A DNA stretch of 64,000 nucleotides, from assembly GCA_017478085.1 (NCBI GenBank), contig JAFVEE010000021.1, forward strand, positions 1 through 64,000. Reading direction: 5' to 3'. Origin of the DNA: Prevotella sp. (GTDB taxonomy: Bacteria > Bacteroidota > Bacteroidia > Bacteroidales > Bacteroidaceae). The notes beneath the pieces were generated by a model that did no database searches, was not told the DNA's origin, and saw only the letters and a list, made by a program, of their open reading frames with translations. The first letter of the stretch is position 1, and each line of letters opens with the position of its first letter. Shown here in pieces: positions 16,310 to 25,973 of the stretch. The position numbers were made by a program, and so were the translations under genes.

Positions 16310-18202
16310 GTGGAACAACAACAAGAGTTTGAACTTCTGAACCAGATACAGCTGCCTGCCGACCTCAGAAAACTGAGCGTGGAGCAGCTGCCCAAATTGT
16401 GCGACGAACTGCGACAGGACATCGTGCAGGAGCTGTCGGTGAACCCTGGCCACCTGGCTTCGAGCCTGGGCGTGGTAGAGCTGACCGTGGCGCTGCACTA
16501 CGTCTTCAATACGCCCGACGACCGCATCGTGTGGGACGTGGGCCACCAGGCCTACGGCCACAAGATCTTGACGGGCCGGCGCGAGCAGTTTAAGACCAAC
16601 CGCAAGCTGCACGGTCTGCGTCCTTTCCCCTCGCCGGAAGAAAGCGAGTACGACTCCTTCATCTGCGGCCATGCCAGCAACAGCATCTCGGCTGCGCTGG
16701 GAATGGCGGTAGCGACCTCTCACATCTCACCTCTCACCTCTCACCTATTACTCAAGGTGGTGTCCGTAATCGGCGACGGGTCGATGAGTGGCGGACTGGC
16801 CTTCGAGGGACTGAACAACGTGTCATCGAGCCCCAACGATATGCTCATCATCCTGAACGACAACAACATGTCGATTGACCTGTCGGTGGGCGGAATGAAG
16901 CAGTACCTCTTAGGGCTGAACACCAACGAGACCTACAACACGCTGCGCTTCAAGGCCTCGCAATGGCTGCGCGCAAAAGGCATGCTGAAGGAAGACCGCC
17001 GCAAGGGGCTGATCCGACTGACCAATGCCATCAAGAGCGCCATCTCGCACCAGCAGAACATCTTCGAGGGCATGAACATACGCTACTTCGGGCCTTTCAA
17101 CGGTCACGACGTGAAGGAGCTGGTTCGCATCCTGCGCCAGCTGAAGGACATGCAAGGCCCCAAGCTGCTGCACCTGCACACGCAGAAAGGCCACGGCTAC
17201 GCGCCCGCCGAGAACTACAAGCCCGTGTGGCACGCACCTGGCAAGTTCGACCCCGAGACGGGCGAGCTGCTGAAGGGCGACACCGCAAACAAGCCGCCGA
17301 AGTTCCAGGACGTGTTTGGCGAGACGCTGCTCGAGCTGGCACGCCAGAACCCCCGCATCGTGGGCGTAACGCCCGCCATGCCCACGGGCTGCTCGATGAA
17401 CATCATGATGCGCGAGATGCCCGACCGCACCTTCGACGTAGGCATTGCCGAGGGCCACGCCGTGACCTTCTCGGCCGGTATGGCCAAGGACGGGCTGCAG
17501 CCTTTCTGCAACATCTACAGTGCCTTCGCCCAGCGTGCCTACGACAATATCATACACGACGTGGCCATCCTGCGGCTGCCCGTGGTGCTCTGTCTGGACC
17601 GTGCCGGACTGGTGGGCGAGGACGGCCCCACGCACCACGGAGCCTTCGACCTGGCCTACCTGCGCCCCATTCCCAACCTCACAATCTGTTCACCCATGGA
17701 CGAGCACGAGCTGCGCCGACTGATGTACACGGCCCAGTTGCCCGGCAAGGGGCCTTTCGTCATTCGCTACCCCCGTGGCTGCGGGGTAAAGGTCGACTGG
17801 CGCTGCCCCTTGGAGGAGATACAGGTGGGCACGGGCCGCAAACTGAAGGACGGCGACGACGTGGCCGTGCTGTCGATAGGCCCCTACGGCAACGACGTGG
17901 CCCGCGCCGTGGAGGGCACCCGCGCCGCCCACTACGACATGCGCTTCCTGAAGCCGCTCGACGAGCAGCTGCTGCACGAGGTGGGCCGCAGGTTCCGCAA
18001 GGTGATCACCGTAGAGAACGGCGTGCGCAACGGTGGTCTGGGCACCGCCGTACTGGAGTGGTTCTCTGAGCACGGCTACACCCCGCAGGTGGTGCGCATG
18101 GGCCTGCCCGATGCCTTCGTAGAGCACGGCAGCGTCAGTGAGCTGCAGAAGATCGTGGGCATCGATGCTGAATCGATAAAATTAGAAATTAGTAATGATT
18201 AA
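16310..18202 (+). CDS. dxs: 1-deoxy-D-xylulose-5-phosphate synthase
   Basis: The 630-residue thiamine-diphosphate enzyme condenses pyruvate and glyceraldehyde-3-phosphate in the first step of the MEP isoprenoid pathway. The TPP/Mg site reads [18 protein letters not shown] with LNDNNMSI. The second domain has [18 protein letters not shown] and [19 protein letters not shown]. The start is GTG at 16310, just after the TACCTTTG promoter; no in-frame ATG is better placed. Just before the TPP motif the sequence [16 protein letters not shown] replaces the usual short linker and is encoded by a 7-bp-period repeat. The C terminus (EISND*) lies in an AT-rich heptamer repeat. Confidence 0.96.
   Translation: MEQQQEFELLNQIQLPADLRKLSVEQLPKLCDELRQDIVQELSVNPGHLASSLGVVELTVALHYVFNTPDDRIVWDVGHQAYGHKILTGRREQFKTNRKLHGLRPFPSPEESEYDSFICGHASNSISAALGMAVATSHISPLTSHLLLKVVSVIGDGSMSGGLAFEGLNNVSSSPNDMLIILNDNNMSIDLSVGGMKQYLLGLNTNETYNTLRFKASQWLRAKGMLKEDRRKGLIRLTNAIKSAISHQQNIFEGMNIRYFGPFNGHDVKELVRILRQLKDMQGPKLLHLHTQKGHGYAPAENYKPVWHAPGKFDPETGELLKGDTANKPPKFQDVFGETLLELARQNPRIVGVTPAMPTGCSMNIMMREMPDRTFDVGIAEGHAVTFSAGMAKDGLQPFCNIYSAFAQRAYDNIIHDVAILRLPVVLCLDRAGLVGEDGPTHHGAFDLAYLRPIPNLTICSPMDEHELRRLMYTAQLPGKGPFVIRYPRGCGVKVDWRCPLEEIQVGTGRKLKDGDDVAVLSIGPYGNDVARAVEGTRAAHYDMRFLKPLDEQLLHEVGRRFRKVITVENGVRNGGLGTAVLEWFSEHGYTPQVVRMGLPDAFVEHGSVSELQKIVGIDAESIKLEISND
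16715..16752. repeat. In-frame 7-bp-period repeat inside dxs
   Basis: The bases consist of CTCACCT-like heptamers (TCTCACATCTCACCTCTCAC and on). They are translated as [12 protein letters not shown] at a surface linker before the TPP-binding motif without breaking the frame. Confidence 0.65.
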
Positions 18203-18309
18203 TGAGTAATTATGATAAGAAACAAAACTCACTATGGGGAATTTTGCATCACAGATTGGGCAAAGATGTCTAATCATAATTACTCATTACTCATTACTCA
18301 TTACTCATT
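18184..18309. repeat. AT-rich heptamer inverted repeat between dxs and trkA
   Basis: A perfect 17-bp inverted pair (TAATGAGTAATTATGAT at 18200-18216 and its complement at 18273-18289) is flanked by TACTCAT heptamers. It begins inside the dxs C terminus and ends 7 bp before trkA. It shares a 22-base stretch with the element at 9884-9966. Confidence 0.8.
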
Positions 18310-18315
18310 AGAACC

Positions 18316-19674
18316 ATGAAGATAGTCATTGCCGGCGCAGGAGCCGTAGGAACCCACTTGTCGAGCCTGCTCTCGACGGAGAACCACGATTGCGTGCTCA
18401 TCGATGACGATGAGGAGCGGCTGGGTGGCATCGACTCGAAGTACGACATCATGGCCGTGAACGAGTCGCCCACCAGCATCAAGACGCTGAAGGACGCGGG
18501 CGTGGCCGGAGCCGACCTGTTCGTGGGCGTCACCCGCCACGAGAGCCGCAACATCACCGCCTGCATACTGGCCCACCAGCTGGGGGCGAAGAAGACCGTG
18601 GCCCGCATTGATAACTACGAGTACCTGCAGGAGCAGAACCAGGCGTTCTTCAAGCAGCTGGGCATCGACTCGCTCATCTACCCCGAGGTGCTGGCCGCGG
18701 GCGACATCATCAACGGCCTGAAGCTGTCGTGGGTGCGCCAGCGATGGGACGTGCACGACGGCGCGCTGGTGCTCCTGGGCATCAAACTGCGCGAATCGGC
18801 CGAGATCCTGAACCAGCCGCTGAAGGACCTGTGCGGCCCCGAGGACCCCTACCACGTGGTGGCCATCAAACGGGGCGACGAGACCATCATCCCCGGTGGC
18901 ATGGACGAGCTGCACGTGCTCGACCTGGCCTACATCATGACCACCGCCGAATACATACCCTACATACGCAAGATCGTAGGCAAGGAGCACTACGACGACG
19001 TGCAGAACGTCATCTTCATGGGCGGCGGCAAGACGGCTGTACGCGCCGCGCTCACCCTACCCGACTACATGAACCTGAAGATCATTGAGAGCGATGCCGA
19101 CCGCTGCGAACGGCTGAACCAGCTGCTGGCCGACACCGACGCGATGGTCATACACGGCGACGGCCGCGACCTGAGCCTGCTGCAAGAGGAGAACATCAGG
19201 CACACGCAGGCCTTCGTGGCCCTGACAGGCAATGCCGAGACCAACATCCTGGCCTGTCTCACGGCGAAGAAGCTGGGCGTCAGGAAGACGGTGGCCATGG
19301 TGGAGAACCTGGACTACGTATCGATGGCCGAGAGCCTCGACATTGGCACCATTATCAATAAGAAGACCATCGCCGCCAGCCACATCTTCCAGATGATGCT
19401 GAAGGCCGACGTGCGCAACATGCGCTCGCTGATGATGGTCGACAGCGACGTGGCCGAGTTTGTGGCCGCCGAGGGCTCGCGGGTCACCAAGAAGCCGGTG
19501 AAGGCATTGGGCCTGCCCACGGGTGTGGCCATCGGCGGCCTGGTGCGCCGCGGCGAGGGCATCCTGGTGAACGGCAACACGCAGATAGAGCCCGGCGACT
19601 CGGTCATGGTGTTCTGCCACGAGCACCAGCTGGGCAAGGTCGAAAAATACTTCAAGAAGTCAACGCTTTGGTAA
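18316..19674 (+). CDS. trkA: Trk system potassium uptake regulatory subunit TrkA
   Basis: The 452-residue cytosolic gating subunit has two RCK repeats. The first NAD-binding site is IVIAGAGAVGTHL at about 2-14 and the second is VIFMGGGKTAVRA at about 230-242. Each is followed by a TrkA_C-like domain; the last ends near GDSVMVFCHEH. Length fits TrkA. Its stop overlaps the trkH start by 7 bp, so the two are co-translated. It may be read through from dxs. Confidence 0.95.
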   Translation: MKIVIAGAGAVGTHLSSLLSTENHDCVLIDDDEERLGGIDSKYDIMAVNESPTSIKTLKDAGVAGADLFVGVTRHESRNITACILAHQLGAKKTVARIDNYEYLQEQNQAFFKQLGIDSLIYPEVLAAGDIINGLKLSWVRQRWDVHDGALVLLGIKLRESAEILNQPLKDLCGPEDPYHVVAIKRGDETIIPGGMDELHVLDLAYIMTTAEYIPYIRKIVGKEHYDDVQNVIFMGGGKTAVRAALTLPDYMNLKIIESDADRCERLNQLLADTDAMVIHGDGRDLSLLQEENIRHTQAFVALTGNAETNILACLTAKKLGVRKTVAMVENLDYVSMAESLDIGTIINKKTIAASHIFQMMLKADVRNMRSLMMVDSDVAEFVAAEGSRVTKKPVKALGLPTGVAIGGLVRRGEGILVNGNTQIEPGDSVMVFCHEHQLGKVEKYFKKSTLW

Positions 19675-21125
19675 ACTGGCGCATCATATCGAAGATTCTG
19701 GGCTCACTGCTCTTCATCGAGGCATTCTTCTTGTCTTGGTGCCTGTCCATGGCCTTCTGGTTCCACGAAGACGATGTGATGGCCTTCATGATGTCTACGC
19801 TGCTCACGTTTGGCAGCGCCTTCATCTTCCTCTATTTCGGACGCACCGCCGAGAACGCGCTGAGCCGTCGCGACGCCTACGTGGTGGTCACGGCCACCTG
19901 GCTGGTGTTCTCGCTCTTCGGCATGTGGCCCTTCCTCATCCATGGCTCGCTGACCAACGTGGCCGGGGCCTACTTCGAGACCATGTCGGGCTTCACCACC
20001 ACGGGCGTCACTGTGATCGACAACGTGGAGCGGCTGCCCCACGGCATGCTGTTCTGGCGCTCGCTCATGCAGTGGATAGGCGGCCTGGGCATCGTGTTCT
20101 TCACCATCGCCGTGCTGCCGTCGCTCGTGGGCGGTAGCGTCAAGGTGTTTGCCGCCGAGGCCACGGGCCCCTTGCGATCGAAGATGCACCCCCGTCTCTC
20201 TACCTCGGCCAAGTGGATCTGGAGCATCTACGTGCTGCTCACTGCCGCCTGCGGACTGAGCTTCTGGGCGGCAGGCATGGACTGGTTCGATGCCACCAAC
20301 TACGCCATGACCACCACGGCCACGGGCGGCTTCTCTACCCACAACGGCTCTACGGTGTTCTTCCACAGCAAGACCATAGAGTACCTCAGCATCCTGTTCC
20401 AGTTCCTGGCAGGCATCAACTTCACCTTATTATATTTAAGCATCTTCAAAATGAAGATTGGCTCTTTGGTGAAGAACAGCGAGTTCCGCCTCTACTTCTT
20501 CACCGTGCTGGGAGCCACCGTCTGGATTATGTACCTGCTGGTCACGCGCCTGCACTACGGCTACGAGCCGGCCTTCCGCTCGGCCCTGTTCCAGGTGGTG
20601 TCGTTCATCACCACCACGGGCCTGAGCAACGACAACGCCGGCATGTGGCCACAGATGACGTGGATCATCCTGGGCCTCCTGATGTTTGTGGGCGCCTGCG
20701 CCGGGTCTACCACGGGCGGCTTCAAGTGCGTGCGCGTGTCCATGCTGCTCAAGGTGCTGCGCAACGAGTTCCGCCACATTCTGCACCCCAACGCCGTGCT
20801 GCCCGTGAAGATGAACGGACAGAGCCTGCCGCAGCAGAAGCTGGTGTCACTGCTGGCCTTCTTCACGCTCTATATGATGGTGCTGCTCATCACCACGGGC
20901 ATCATGATCGTGAGCGGCATCGACATTACCAACTCGCTGACCATCGCCCTGAGCCTCATCAGCAACGTGGGCGCCGGGCTCGACACCAATATTGGCCCCG
21001 TGATGTCGTGGGCCGACCTGAGCGACTCGCTGAAGTGGCTCTGCTCCTTCCTGATGCTCGTGGGCCGACTGGAGATTATCGCCGTGCTGGTGCTCTTCAC
21101 CCGCTCGTTCTGGAAGGAGAACTGA
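19668..21125 (+). CDS. trkH: Trk potassium transporter, membrane subunit TrkH
   Basis: The 485-residue inner-membrane K+ channel-like subunit has many hydrophobic spans and the repeated selectivity-loop pattern TTTG/TTTA: SGFTTTGVTV, MTTTATGGFST, FITTTGLSND and SNVGAGLDTN. The start is TTG at 19668 (product begins MVNWRIISK), overlapping trkA by 7 bp. A TTG is accepted because WRIISKILGSLLFIEA is the expected N terminus of the family. Confidence 0.94.
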   Translation: MVNWRIISKILGSLLFIEAFFLSWCLSMAFWFHEDDVMAFMMSTLLTFGSAFIFLYFGRTAENALSRRDAYVVVTATWLVFSLFGMWPFLIHGSLTNVAGAYFETMSGFTTTGVTVIDNVERLPHGMLFWRSLMQWIGGLGIVFFTIAVLPSLVGGSVKVFAAEATGPLRSKMHPRLSTSAKWIWSIYVLLTAACGLSFWAAGMDWFDATNYAMTTTATGGFSTHNGSTVFFHSKTIEYLSILFQFLAGINFTLLYLSIFKMKIGSLVKNSEFRLYFFTVLGATVWIMYLLVTRLHYGYEPAFRSALFQVVSFITTTGLSNDNAGMWPQMTWIILGLLMFVGACAGSTTGGFKCVRVSMLLKVLRNEFRHILHPNAVLPVKMNGQSLPQQKLVSLLAFFTLYMMVLLITTGIMIVSGIDITNSLTIALSLISNVGAGLDTNIGPVMSWADLSDSLKWLCSFLMLVGRLEIIAVLVLFTRSFWKEN

Positions 21126-21142
21126 TAAAAGTAACAAGCATT

Positions 21143-22102
21143 ATGGAAATACTGAAATTTGAACCTTTGTTGAAGCAGACTCTTTGGGGTGGCGACAAGA
21201 TAGCCCACTTCAAGCACCTCGACACCAGCATGCAGCAGGTGGGCGAGAGCTGGGAGCTGTCGGGCGTCGAGGGCAGCGAGAGCGTCGTGGCCGAGGGGAC
21301 GCACAAGGGCCTGACGCTAAGCCAGCTCATCGGCCTGCAAAAGGAGGCTCTGGTGGGGCGCGACAACTACGAGCGCTTCGGCACGCGTTTCCCCCTGCTC
21401 ATCAAGTTCATCGATGCCCACAAAGACCTGAGCATTCAGGTGCACCCCAACGACGAGCTGGCGCGCCGCCGCGGATTGCCCTGCGGCAAGACCGAGATGT
21501 GGTACGTCATCGACACGCTGCCGGGGGCTGGTCTGTTCTCCGGGCTGAGCCAGCCGCTCACCCCTCAGGAGTACGCACAGCGGGTGGCCAACGACACCAT
21601 CTGCGATGTCATTGCCCGCCACGAGGTGCATCCTGGCGACGTGTTCTTCCTGCCCGGCGGGCGCATCCACAGCATCGGTGCGGGCTGCTTCCTGGCCGAG
21701 ATTCAGCAGACCAGCGATGTCACCTACCGCATCTACGACTTCAAGCGGCGCGACAAGAACGGCAATCTACGCCATCTGCACACGCATGAGGCCGTCGAGG
21801 CCATCGACTACCACGTCTACGACAGCTACCGCACCGACTACACTCCCCAGAAGGACGCCCCCTTAGAACTGGTCAGCTGTCCCCACTTCACCACCGCCCT
21901 CTACGATCTCAGTGAGCCCATGACGCTCGACTATGCTGATCTCGACTCCTTCGTCGTCCTCATCGCGGTGAAAGGTCAGGCTATCCTGACCACCGAAAAT
22001 CAGTCAACCACAATCCAGGCTGGCGAGACGGTACTCCTGCCCGCCACCACCTGCGAGATCAAAGTCGAGGGAACCATCACCTTCCTCGAAACTTACGTGT
22101 AA
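21143..22102 (+). CDS. manA: Mannose-6-phosphate isomerase, class I
   Basis: This 319-residue zinc enzyme interconverts mannose-6-phosphate and fructose-6-phosphate and can feed GDP-sugar synthesis for surface glycans. Zinc-site segments are visible: LSIQVHPNDELA, CGKTEMWYVID and LPGGRIHSIGAGCFLAEIQQ. The start MEILKFEPLLKQTLWGG at 21143 is 17 bp after trkH. A much longer open frame upstream is out of frame with trkH and is not coding. Confidence 0.95.
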   Translation: MEILKFEPLLKQTLWGGDKIAHFKHLDTSMQQVGESWELSGVEGSESVVAEGTHKGLTLSQLIGLQKEALVGRDNYERFGTRFPLLIKFIDAHKDLSIQVHPNDELARRRGLPCGKTEMWYVIDTLPGAGLFSGLSQPLTPQEYAQRVANDTICDVIARHEVHPGDVFFLPGGRIHSIGAGCFLAEIQQTSDVTYRIYDFKRRDKNGNLRHLHTHEAVEAIDYHVYDSYRTDYTPQKDAPLELVSCPHFTTALYDLSEPMTLDYADLDSFVVLIAVKGQAILTTENQSTTIQAGETVLLPATTCEIKVEGTITFLETYV

Positions 22103-22108
22103 TTATCA

Positions 22109-23101
22109 TTACGAACCCAGATACCGCCGCACGTCTTCCTGCAACTGGAGGAAGCGGGGGCTCTGCTGGTAGCCGGTGTTCTTCTTGAGCATGGCCTTGA
22201 TGTCCTGGCGCGAGTTTTCGTAGCAGGACATCTCATTCTGCTTCTGGGTCTTATGGGCCTGGGAGTGGTAGATTTCGTTCTGGCGCTCCTGGCGCAACTG
22301 ATTGCACACCTTGGTGAGGATGGGGGCCACAACGGTGTCGAAGAGGTGGTGGCCCTGAATGTAGAGATAGGTGGTCTGGGGAGTGATGCCTAGGGCCAGG
22401 ATGTCGGCCTTCGTCTTCAGGTAGGCCTCCTTGTTGCCGGGGAACTGCCGTTGCAGTTCGCGGATCTTGGTGGATACCTTGCGCTTGATATTCTGCAATG
22501 AGACCTCGGGCTGCTGCACGGTGAAGCCGCCGGGATCGGTGACGCGGTTGAAGTCGGTGAGCGAGAAGCGCGAGTGGTGGCCCGTGCGATAGGCCCAGAC
22601 GGACCAGACGAAGAGGGGGAAGCAGGCCTCGGAGAACTGGCGGAAGTACTCGCGGAAGTCGAAAATGCGGTGGTCATTGAGCGTCACGGCTACGCAGACG
22701 TCGTGGAGCGAGGGGGCATAGCACTGGTAGTTCTCAATGGCATAGACATAGGTATGGAACACGTAGGGACTTTGCAGCACGCGCCTGGACTGCTCTGTGG
22801 CCCCTTGCAGCAGGTAGTCGTAGTCGGCATCGACGCAGGCTATCATATCGGGGCCGGTCTGCCCCTCGACGAAGTTCATGAGCACCGACTTCTTGCCGCG
22901 CGTCAGGTTCTCCTTCGAGGGCAGCATCACCTCGAAATAGCGGTGGTCGTCCTCGAAGCGGCTGAGCACGGTGCGCCAGAAATAGATGTCATCGTAACTC
23001 TCGACGTAGGCTACAATCCTGCGCCGGGCCTGCTTCGACTTCAGGGCGTTGGCCGCCTGGAAGTACTGGCTGTTGATATTGTCCTTCAGACGATTGCTCA
23101 T
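22109..23101 (-). CDS. DUF4435 (TOPRIM-like) protein, PARIS AriB-like partner
   Basis: The protein has 330 residues. The DUF4435 N-terminal half shows a TOPRIM arrangement: Glu34 in VAYVESYDDIYFW and Asp91/Asp93/Asp95 in ACVDADYDYLLQG, the E...DxD metal site. The C-terminal half is mostly helical and basic. The ATG overlaps the upstream AAA ATPase stop by 4 bp, so the two are translationally coupled. By known architecture, an ABC-type AAA ATPase followed by a DUF4435 nuclease is the PARIS anti-phage layout (AriA-AriB), in which AriB is the released effector. Function is inferred from layout only. Confidence 0.75.
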   Translation of the reverse strand: MSNRLKDNINSQYFQAANALKSKQARRRIVAYVESYDDIYFWRTVLSRFEDDHRYFEVMLPSKENLTRGKKSVLMNFVEGQTGPDMIACVDADYDYLLQGATEQSRRVLQSPYVFHTYVYAIENYQCYAPSLHDVCVAVTLNDHRIFDFREYFRQFSEACFPLFVWSVWAYRTGHHSRFSLTDFNRVTDPGGFTVQQPEVSLQNIKRKVSTKIRELQRQFPGNKEAYLKTKADILALGITPQTTYLYIQGHHLFDTVVAPILTKVCNQLRQERQNEIYHSQAHKTQKQNEMSCYENSRQDIKAMLKKNTGYQQSPRFLQLQEDVRRYLGS

Positions 23102-23934
23102 ACTGTGATGTCGCTAACCTCGGTGACCGAGTCCATCCAGCCGTTCATAATGACGGCGGGCGAGTGGGTGGTCAGGATGATTTGCACGTGGGGGTTCAGC
23201 TCCAGGCAGAGGTCTATGAGCCGCTTCTGCCACTCAATGTGCAGGCTAACCTCCGGCTCGTCCATAAAGAGCACGTAGGGCTGATCGTCCTCTACAAGCA
23301 CGGTGAGCAGGATGATGAGCACCTGCTTCTCGCCGCTGCTAAGCTGATAGGGCATAAGCATCTCGCCAATCTGCGTGAAGCGGATCTCGTTCTCGGTGCG
23401 CACGATTTTCTTGCCCGTATCCTCGAAAAGCTCGTCGACGATGTCCTGGAAGCGCTTTTTCTTAATCGAAAGTTGCTGGGCGGCATCGGCATTGCCCGCC
23501 TGTAGCTCGGCTATGATGCGGTTGCCTATGTTCACCTGATAGTCCAGGTACTTGCGCTGCAGGTTGTAGAGCTGAATGTCGAGCAGCGAACCGCCCCCCA
23601 CGCCAGCCAGTGCCGAGAGGGCCTGACGGATGAATCCCTCGCCCTCGTTGATGCTCTGCTGCAAGTTGCTGTCCAGCGAGCGGATCATATCGTAGCGAAT
23701 CCAGCGGGCATCTTCGGGCACCACCTCGAGCTTCACGCCCTTGATCATGTGCGACGGAAACTCGCCCCCGGCGGCCAGGCCGCGCACCACCTTGTTCAGG
23801 ATGGTCGACTTGCCCACGCCATTGATGCCGCTCAGTATGTTCACCCGTGGGTTCAGCTCCCACACGATGTGCTTCTTTCCGCTCCACAGCGAGTCGATCT
23901 CGATCTTCTTAATATATTCTGCAAACTTCTGCAT
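23098..23934 (-). CDS. ABC/OLD-type AAA ATPase, PARIS AriA-like
   Basis: This 278-residue ATPase has Walker A GINGVGKST at 36-44, the ABC signature LSSGEK at 198-203, Walker B VLFMDEPE at 221-228 and an H-loop THSPA at 256-260. A helical insertion fills residues 90-180. It is shorter than typical AriA proteins known to me, so PARIS-like is a safer name than PARIS. It precedes the DUF4435 gene with a 4-bp overlap and has its own promoter. A housekeeping or plasmid-maintenance role cannot be excluded. Confidence 0.75.
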   Translation of the reverse strand: MQKFAEYIKKIEIDSLWSGKKHIVWELNPRVNILSGINGVGKSTILNKVVRGLAAGGEFPSHMIKGVKLEVVPEDARWIRYDMIRSLDSNLQQSINEGEGFIRQALSALAGVGGGSLLDIQLYNLQRKYLDYQVNIGNRIIAELQAGNADAAQQLSIKKKRFQDIVDELFEDTGKKIVRTENEIRFTQIGEMLMPYQLSSGEKQVLIILLTVLVEDDQPYVLFMDEPEVSLHIEWQKRLIDLCLELNPHVQIILTTHSPAVIMNGWMDSVTEVSDITV

Positions 23935-23951
23935 AGTATCATAGTTTTTGG

Positions 23952-23959
23952 CAAAAATA
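23952..23959 (-). promoter_or_regulatory. -7 element TATTTTTG for the AAA/DUF4435 pair
   Basis: CAAAAATA on the plus strand reads TATTTTTG toward the AAA gene, 18 bases from its ATG at 23934. Confidence 0.65.
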
Positions 23960-24045
23960 CGGAATATTTCTGAATAACAGCCCGCTATGAAGCAAAAAAA
24001 TGTGAAAAGCCCGCAATCTGGCAGATTTAGAACCTATTTACAGAA

Positions 24046-24083
24046 ACAATCCTCGCCGACAGCGTTCTGCCGGCGAGGATTGT
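24046..24083 (-). terminator. Strong hairpin downstream of the SusCD-linked operon
   Basis: A perfect 13-bp stem (ACAATCCTCGCCG with CGGCGAGGATTGT) and a 12-base loop lie about 50 bases after the last gene of the operon (stop at 24134). A T-rich run follows on the minus strand. It separates the operon from the AAA/DUF4435 pair. Confidence 0.75.
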
Positions 24084-24133
24084 TCTATTTGGGGAGGTGC
24101 AGGAAGCGACAGCCCCGCTACACCGCTAAATGC

Positions 24134-25957
24134 TTACTTCGTGAAAAACTTCTTGCCATTCTTAATGACGATGCCCTTGAAGTTTCCTGACACGTTCTTG
24201 CCATTCAGGTCATAAATAGCGCCATCACGATTAGCACGCAAAACAACAGCCTTGGGATTATCAATACCTAAGACACTATCATCGACCTCACCTTGAATAA
24301 TGATGACAGGATTATCTGACACAGCACCAAGACCTACAATATTAAGATTTGCACAACGGCCCTTGATGGTCGCAGGAAGAGGCTCACAGAAGATAAGCCC
24401 ATACTCAAAACCGTAACCGTAATCTGTCACATTGCCCTGTTCGTCAGTGTCAAAATCACGATATTCATCACTGAACTGAGCCATCAGCCAGTCGGGAGCA
24501 TAATAAACTTCTTCATTCTTAACCGAGCCATCAGTGCCATAAGTAATGTCAACACCCTCAAAGTGATAGTTCTCCAGTCCCGTCTCTGCATCATTCCAGG
24601 GACGAGCAGTATATAATTGAACGCTATAACCAGCATCGCTCAAAGCTACCAAGCCAACGTTCTCTACTTCCTGAGGCTTCAGCACATTAAGGTTCTCATA
24701 AGAACCAACAGCAGCGGTTACTTCAATGCCATCATAGGCTGCATTCAGTTCAATGGAGGGAACCAGACTTCCCCAGCTAAGTGGACTTGCCTCATTACCC
24801 TCAGCGTCTTTCACGTAAAGATAAGCTTCTGTTCCACTAAAGTAATCATCTGCATCCTTCAACAATGCAGCGCTGACATTTGCATTAACACCAGTCTGAT
24901 CAAAGCCAAGTACTTCGATAACAAAACGTTCATTAATAACAACAGGCTTCTTGAAAGTAGCACCGAAAGAGTCAACGGAGTCTTTGCTAAAGACAAGGTC
25001 TGCAACATGATAATTACCACTGACCATCTCATTAACATCGGCAGCTGCACACTTGAAGGTCTCGATAACGTCACCCAAAGTGAAATTGCCCTCTTCGTTA
25101 TAGCTTATCTTACGGAAGTTCAATGTCAGCTCCGTACCATCAGCCATACATTTTGCACCCTGATTAAGGGCCCGCATAGAAACACTTTCAATATACAGGG
25201 GCGACAGGGGCTTGTCCATAATCTGGAAGAAGCCATAACTATAGAAGTTCTGACCTTTATTGGACACTACTGCTGTACCAAATGCGGCTTTGTTGCCACT
25301 ACCATTGAACCAAAAGTAAGGATTGAATGCAGGATCTGTTTTTTGTTCGTCATAATATCCAATAACGGTTCCAGGATCCCAAATACTCATTTGAGCGAGT
25401 GAGTCGGGAACCATAATAGAGGCCTCGCGCGGATAAGTAGCAAAATAGAAGCCATCATCGGCCAGATTAAAGCTATTCTCACCAACCGTTGCAGAAGGTA
25501 TTCTAACAGGCTGTAGATAAGTGTTGGAGAAGGGGAATGTCTGAACAGTAAACGACGTTCCATCTTCGCTCACGCCCGAAGTATTATCGACCAACTCATT
25601 ACTGTTATTATAAGTGCCCCATGTAGGAACCACGCGCTCACCATTCACGGCAAAGACACCGTCGAACGTCACGTCTGTCCACATTGGAACATAAAGCTGA
25701 GTGATGAGATAGCTGGCGTTGTAAAATGCTCCCTCAGGACGTGCATAAATAAGATAGGTGTTTGTTTCGCCGTCAACAACCGAGGCCTTCTTACGCGCCT
25801 TAGCGATGGTCTGTTCGGATACGGAGGGGGTTACCTTGAGTGAAACGGTCCGTTTTGTTCCAGCATTTTTAGGAAGAGTAAAGCTTAACTTTTCCTGAGC
25901 GGGGCTTATTGTTGGGATTGCCAACAAAACAGCTAAACCAAGTAAATGTTTTCTCAT
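24134..25957 (-). CDS. Secreted protein of unknown function, last gene of the SusCD locus
   Basis: The protein has 607 residues with a signal peptide (MRKHLLGLAVLLAIPTISPA). The body is beta-rich and Asn/Asp-rich. The C terminus (GAIYDLNGKNVSGNFKGIVI, then a KNGKKFFTK end) matches the short tail motif common on exported Prevotella proteins and may serve in type IX-type sorting or surface attachment. No enzymatic motif was seen. It follows the DUF4302-like lipoprotein gene by 16 bp, so it is part of the SusC/SusD operon and presumably a surface partner of that uptake system. Confidence 0.7.
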   Translation of the reverse strand: MRKHLLGLAVLLAIPTISPAQEKLSFTLPKNAGTKRTVSLKVTPSVSEQTIAKARKKASVVDGETNTYLIYARPEGAFYNASYLITQLYVPMWTDVTFDGVFAVNGERVVPTWGTYNNSNELVDNTSGVSEDGTSFTVQTFPFSNTYLQPVRIPSATVGENSFNLADDGFYFATYPREASIMVPDSLAQMSIWDPGTVIGYYDEQKTDPAFNPYFWFNGSGNKAAFGTAVVSNKGQNFYSYGFFQIMDKPLSPLYIESVSMRALNQGAKCMADGTELTLNFRKISYNEEGNFTLGDVIETFKCAAADVNEMVSGNYHVADLVFSKDSVDSFGATFKKPVVINERFVIEVLGFDQTGVNANVSAALLKDADDYFSGTEAYLYVKDAEGNEASPLSWGSLVPSIELNAAYDGIEVTAAVGSYENLNVLKPQEVENVGLVALSDAGYSVQLYTARPWNDAETGLENYHFEGVDITYGTDGSVKNEEVYYAPDWLMAQFSDEYRDFDTDEQGNVTDYGYGFEYGLIFCEPLPATIKGRCANLNIVGLGAVSDNPVIIIQGEVDDSVLGIDNPKAVVLRANRDGAIYDLNGKNVSGNFKGIVIKNGKKFFTK

Positions 25958-25973
25958 AAAAATAAAATAATAG

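Noticed and set aside
20213..21142. Extension of manA upstream into trkH
   Set aside because: It overlaps trkH out of frame; mannose-6-phosphate isomerase begins at MEILKFEPLL.
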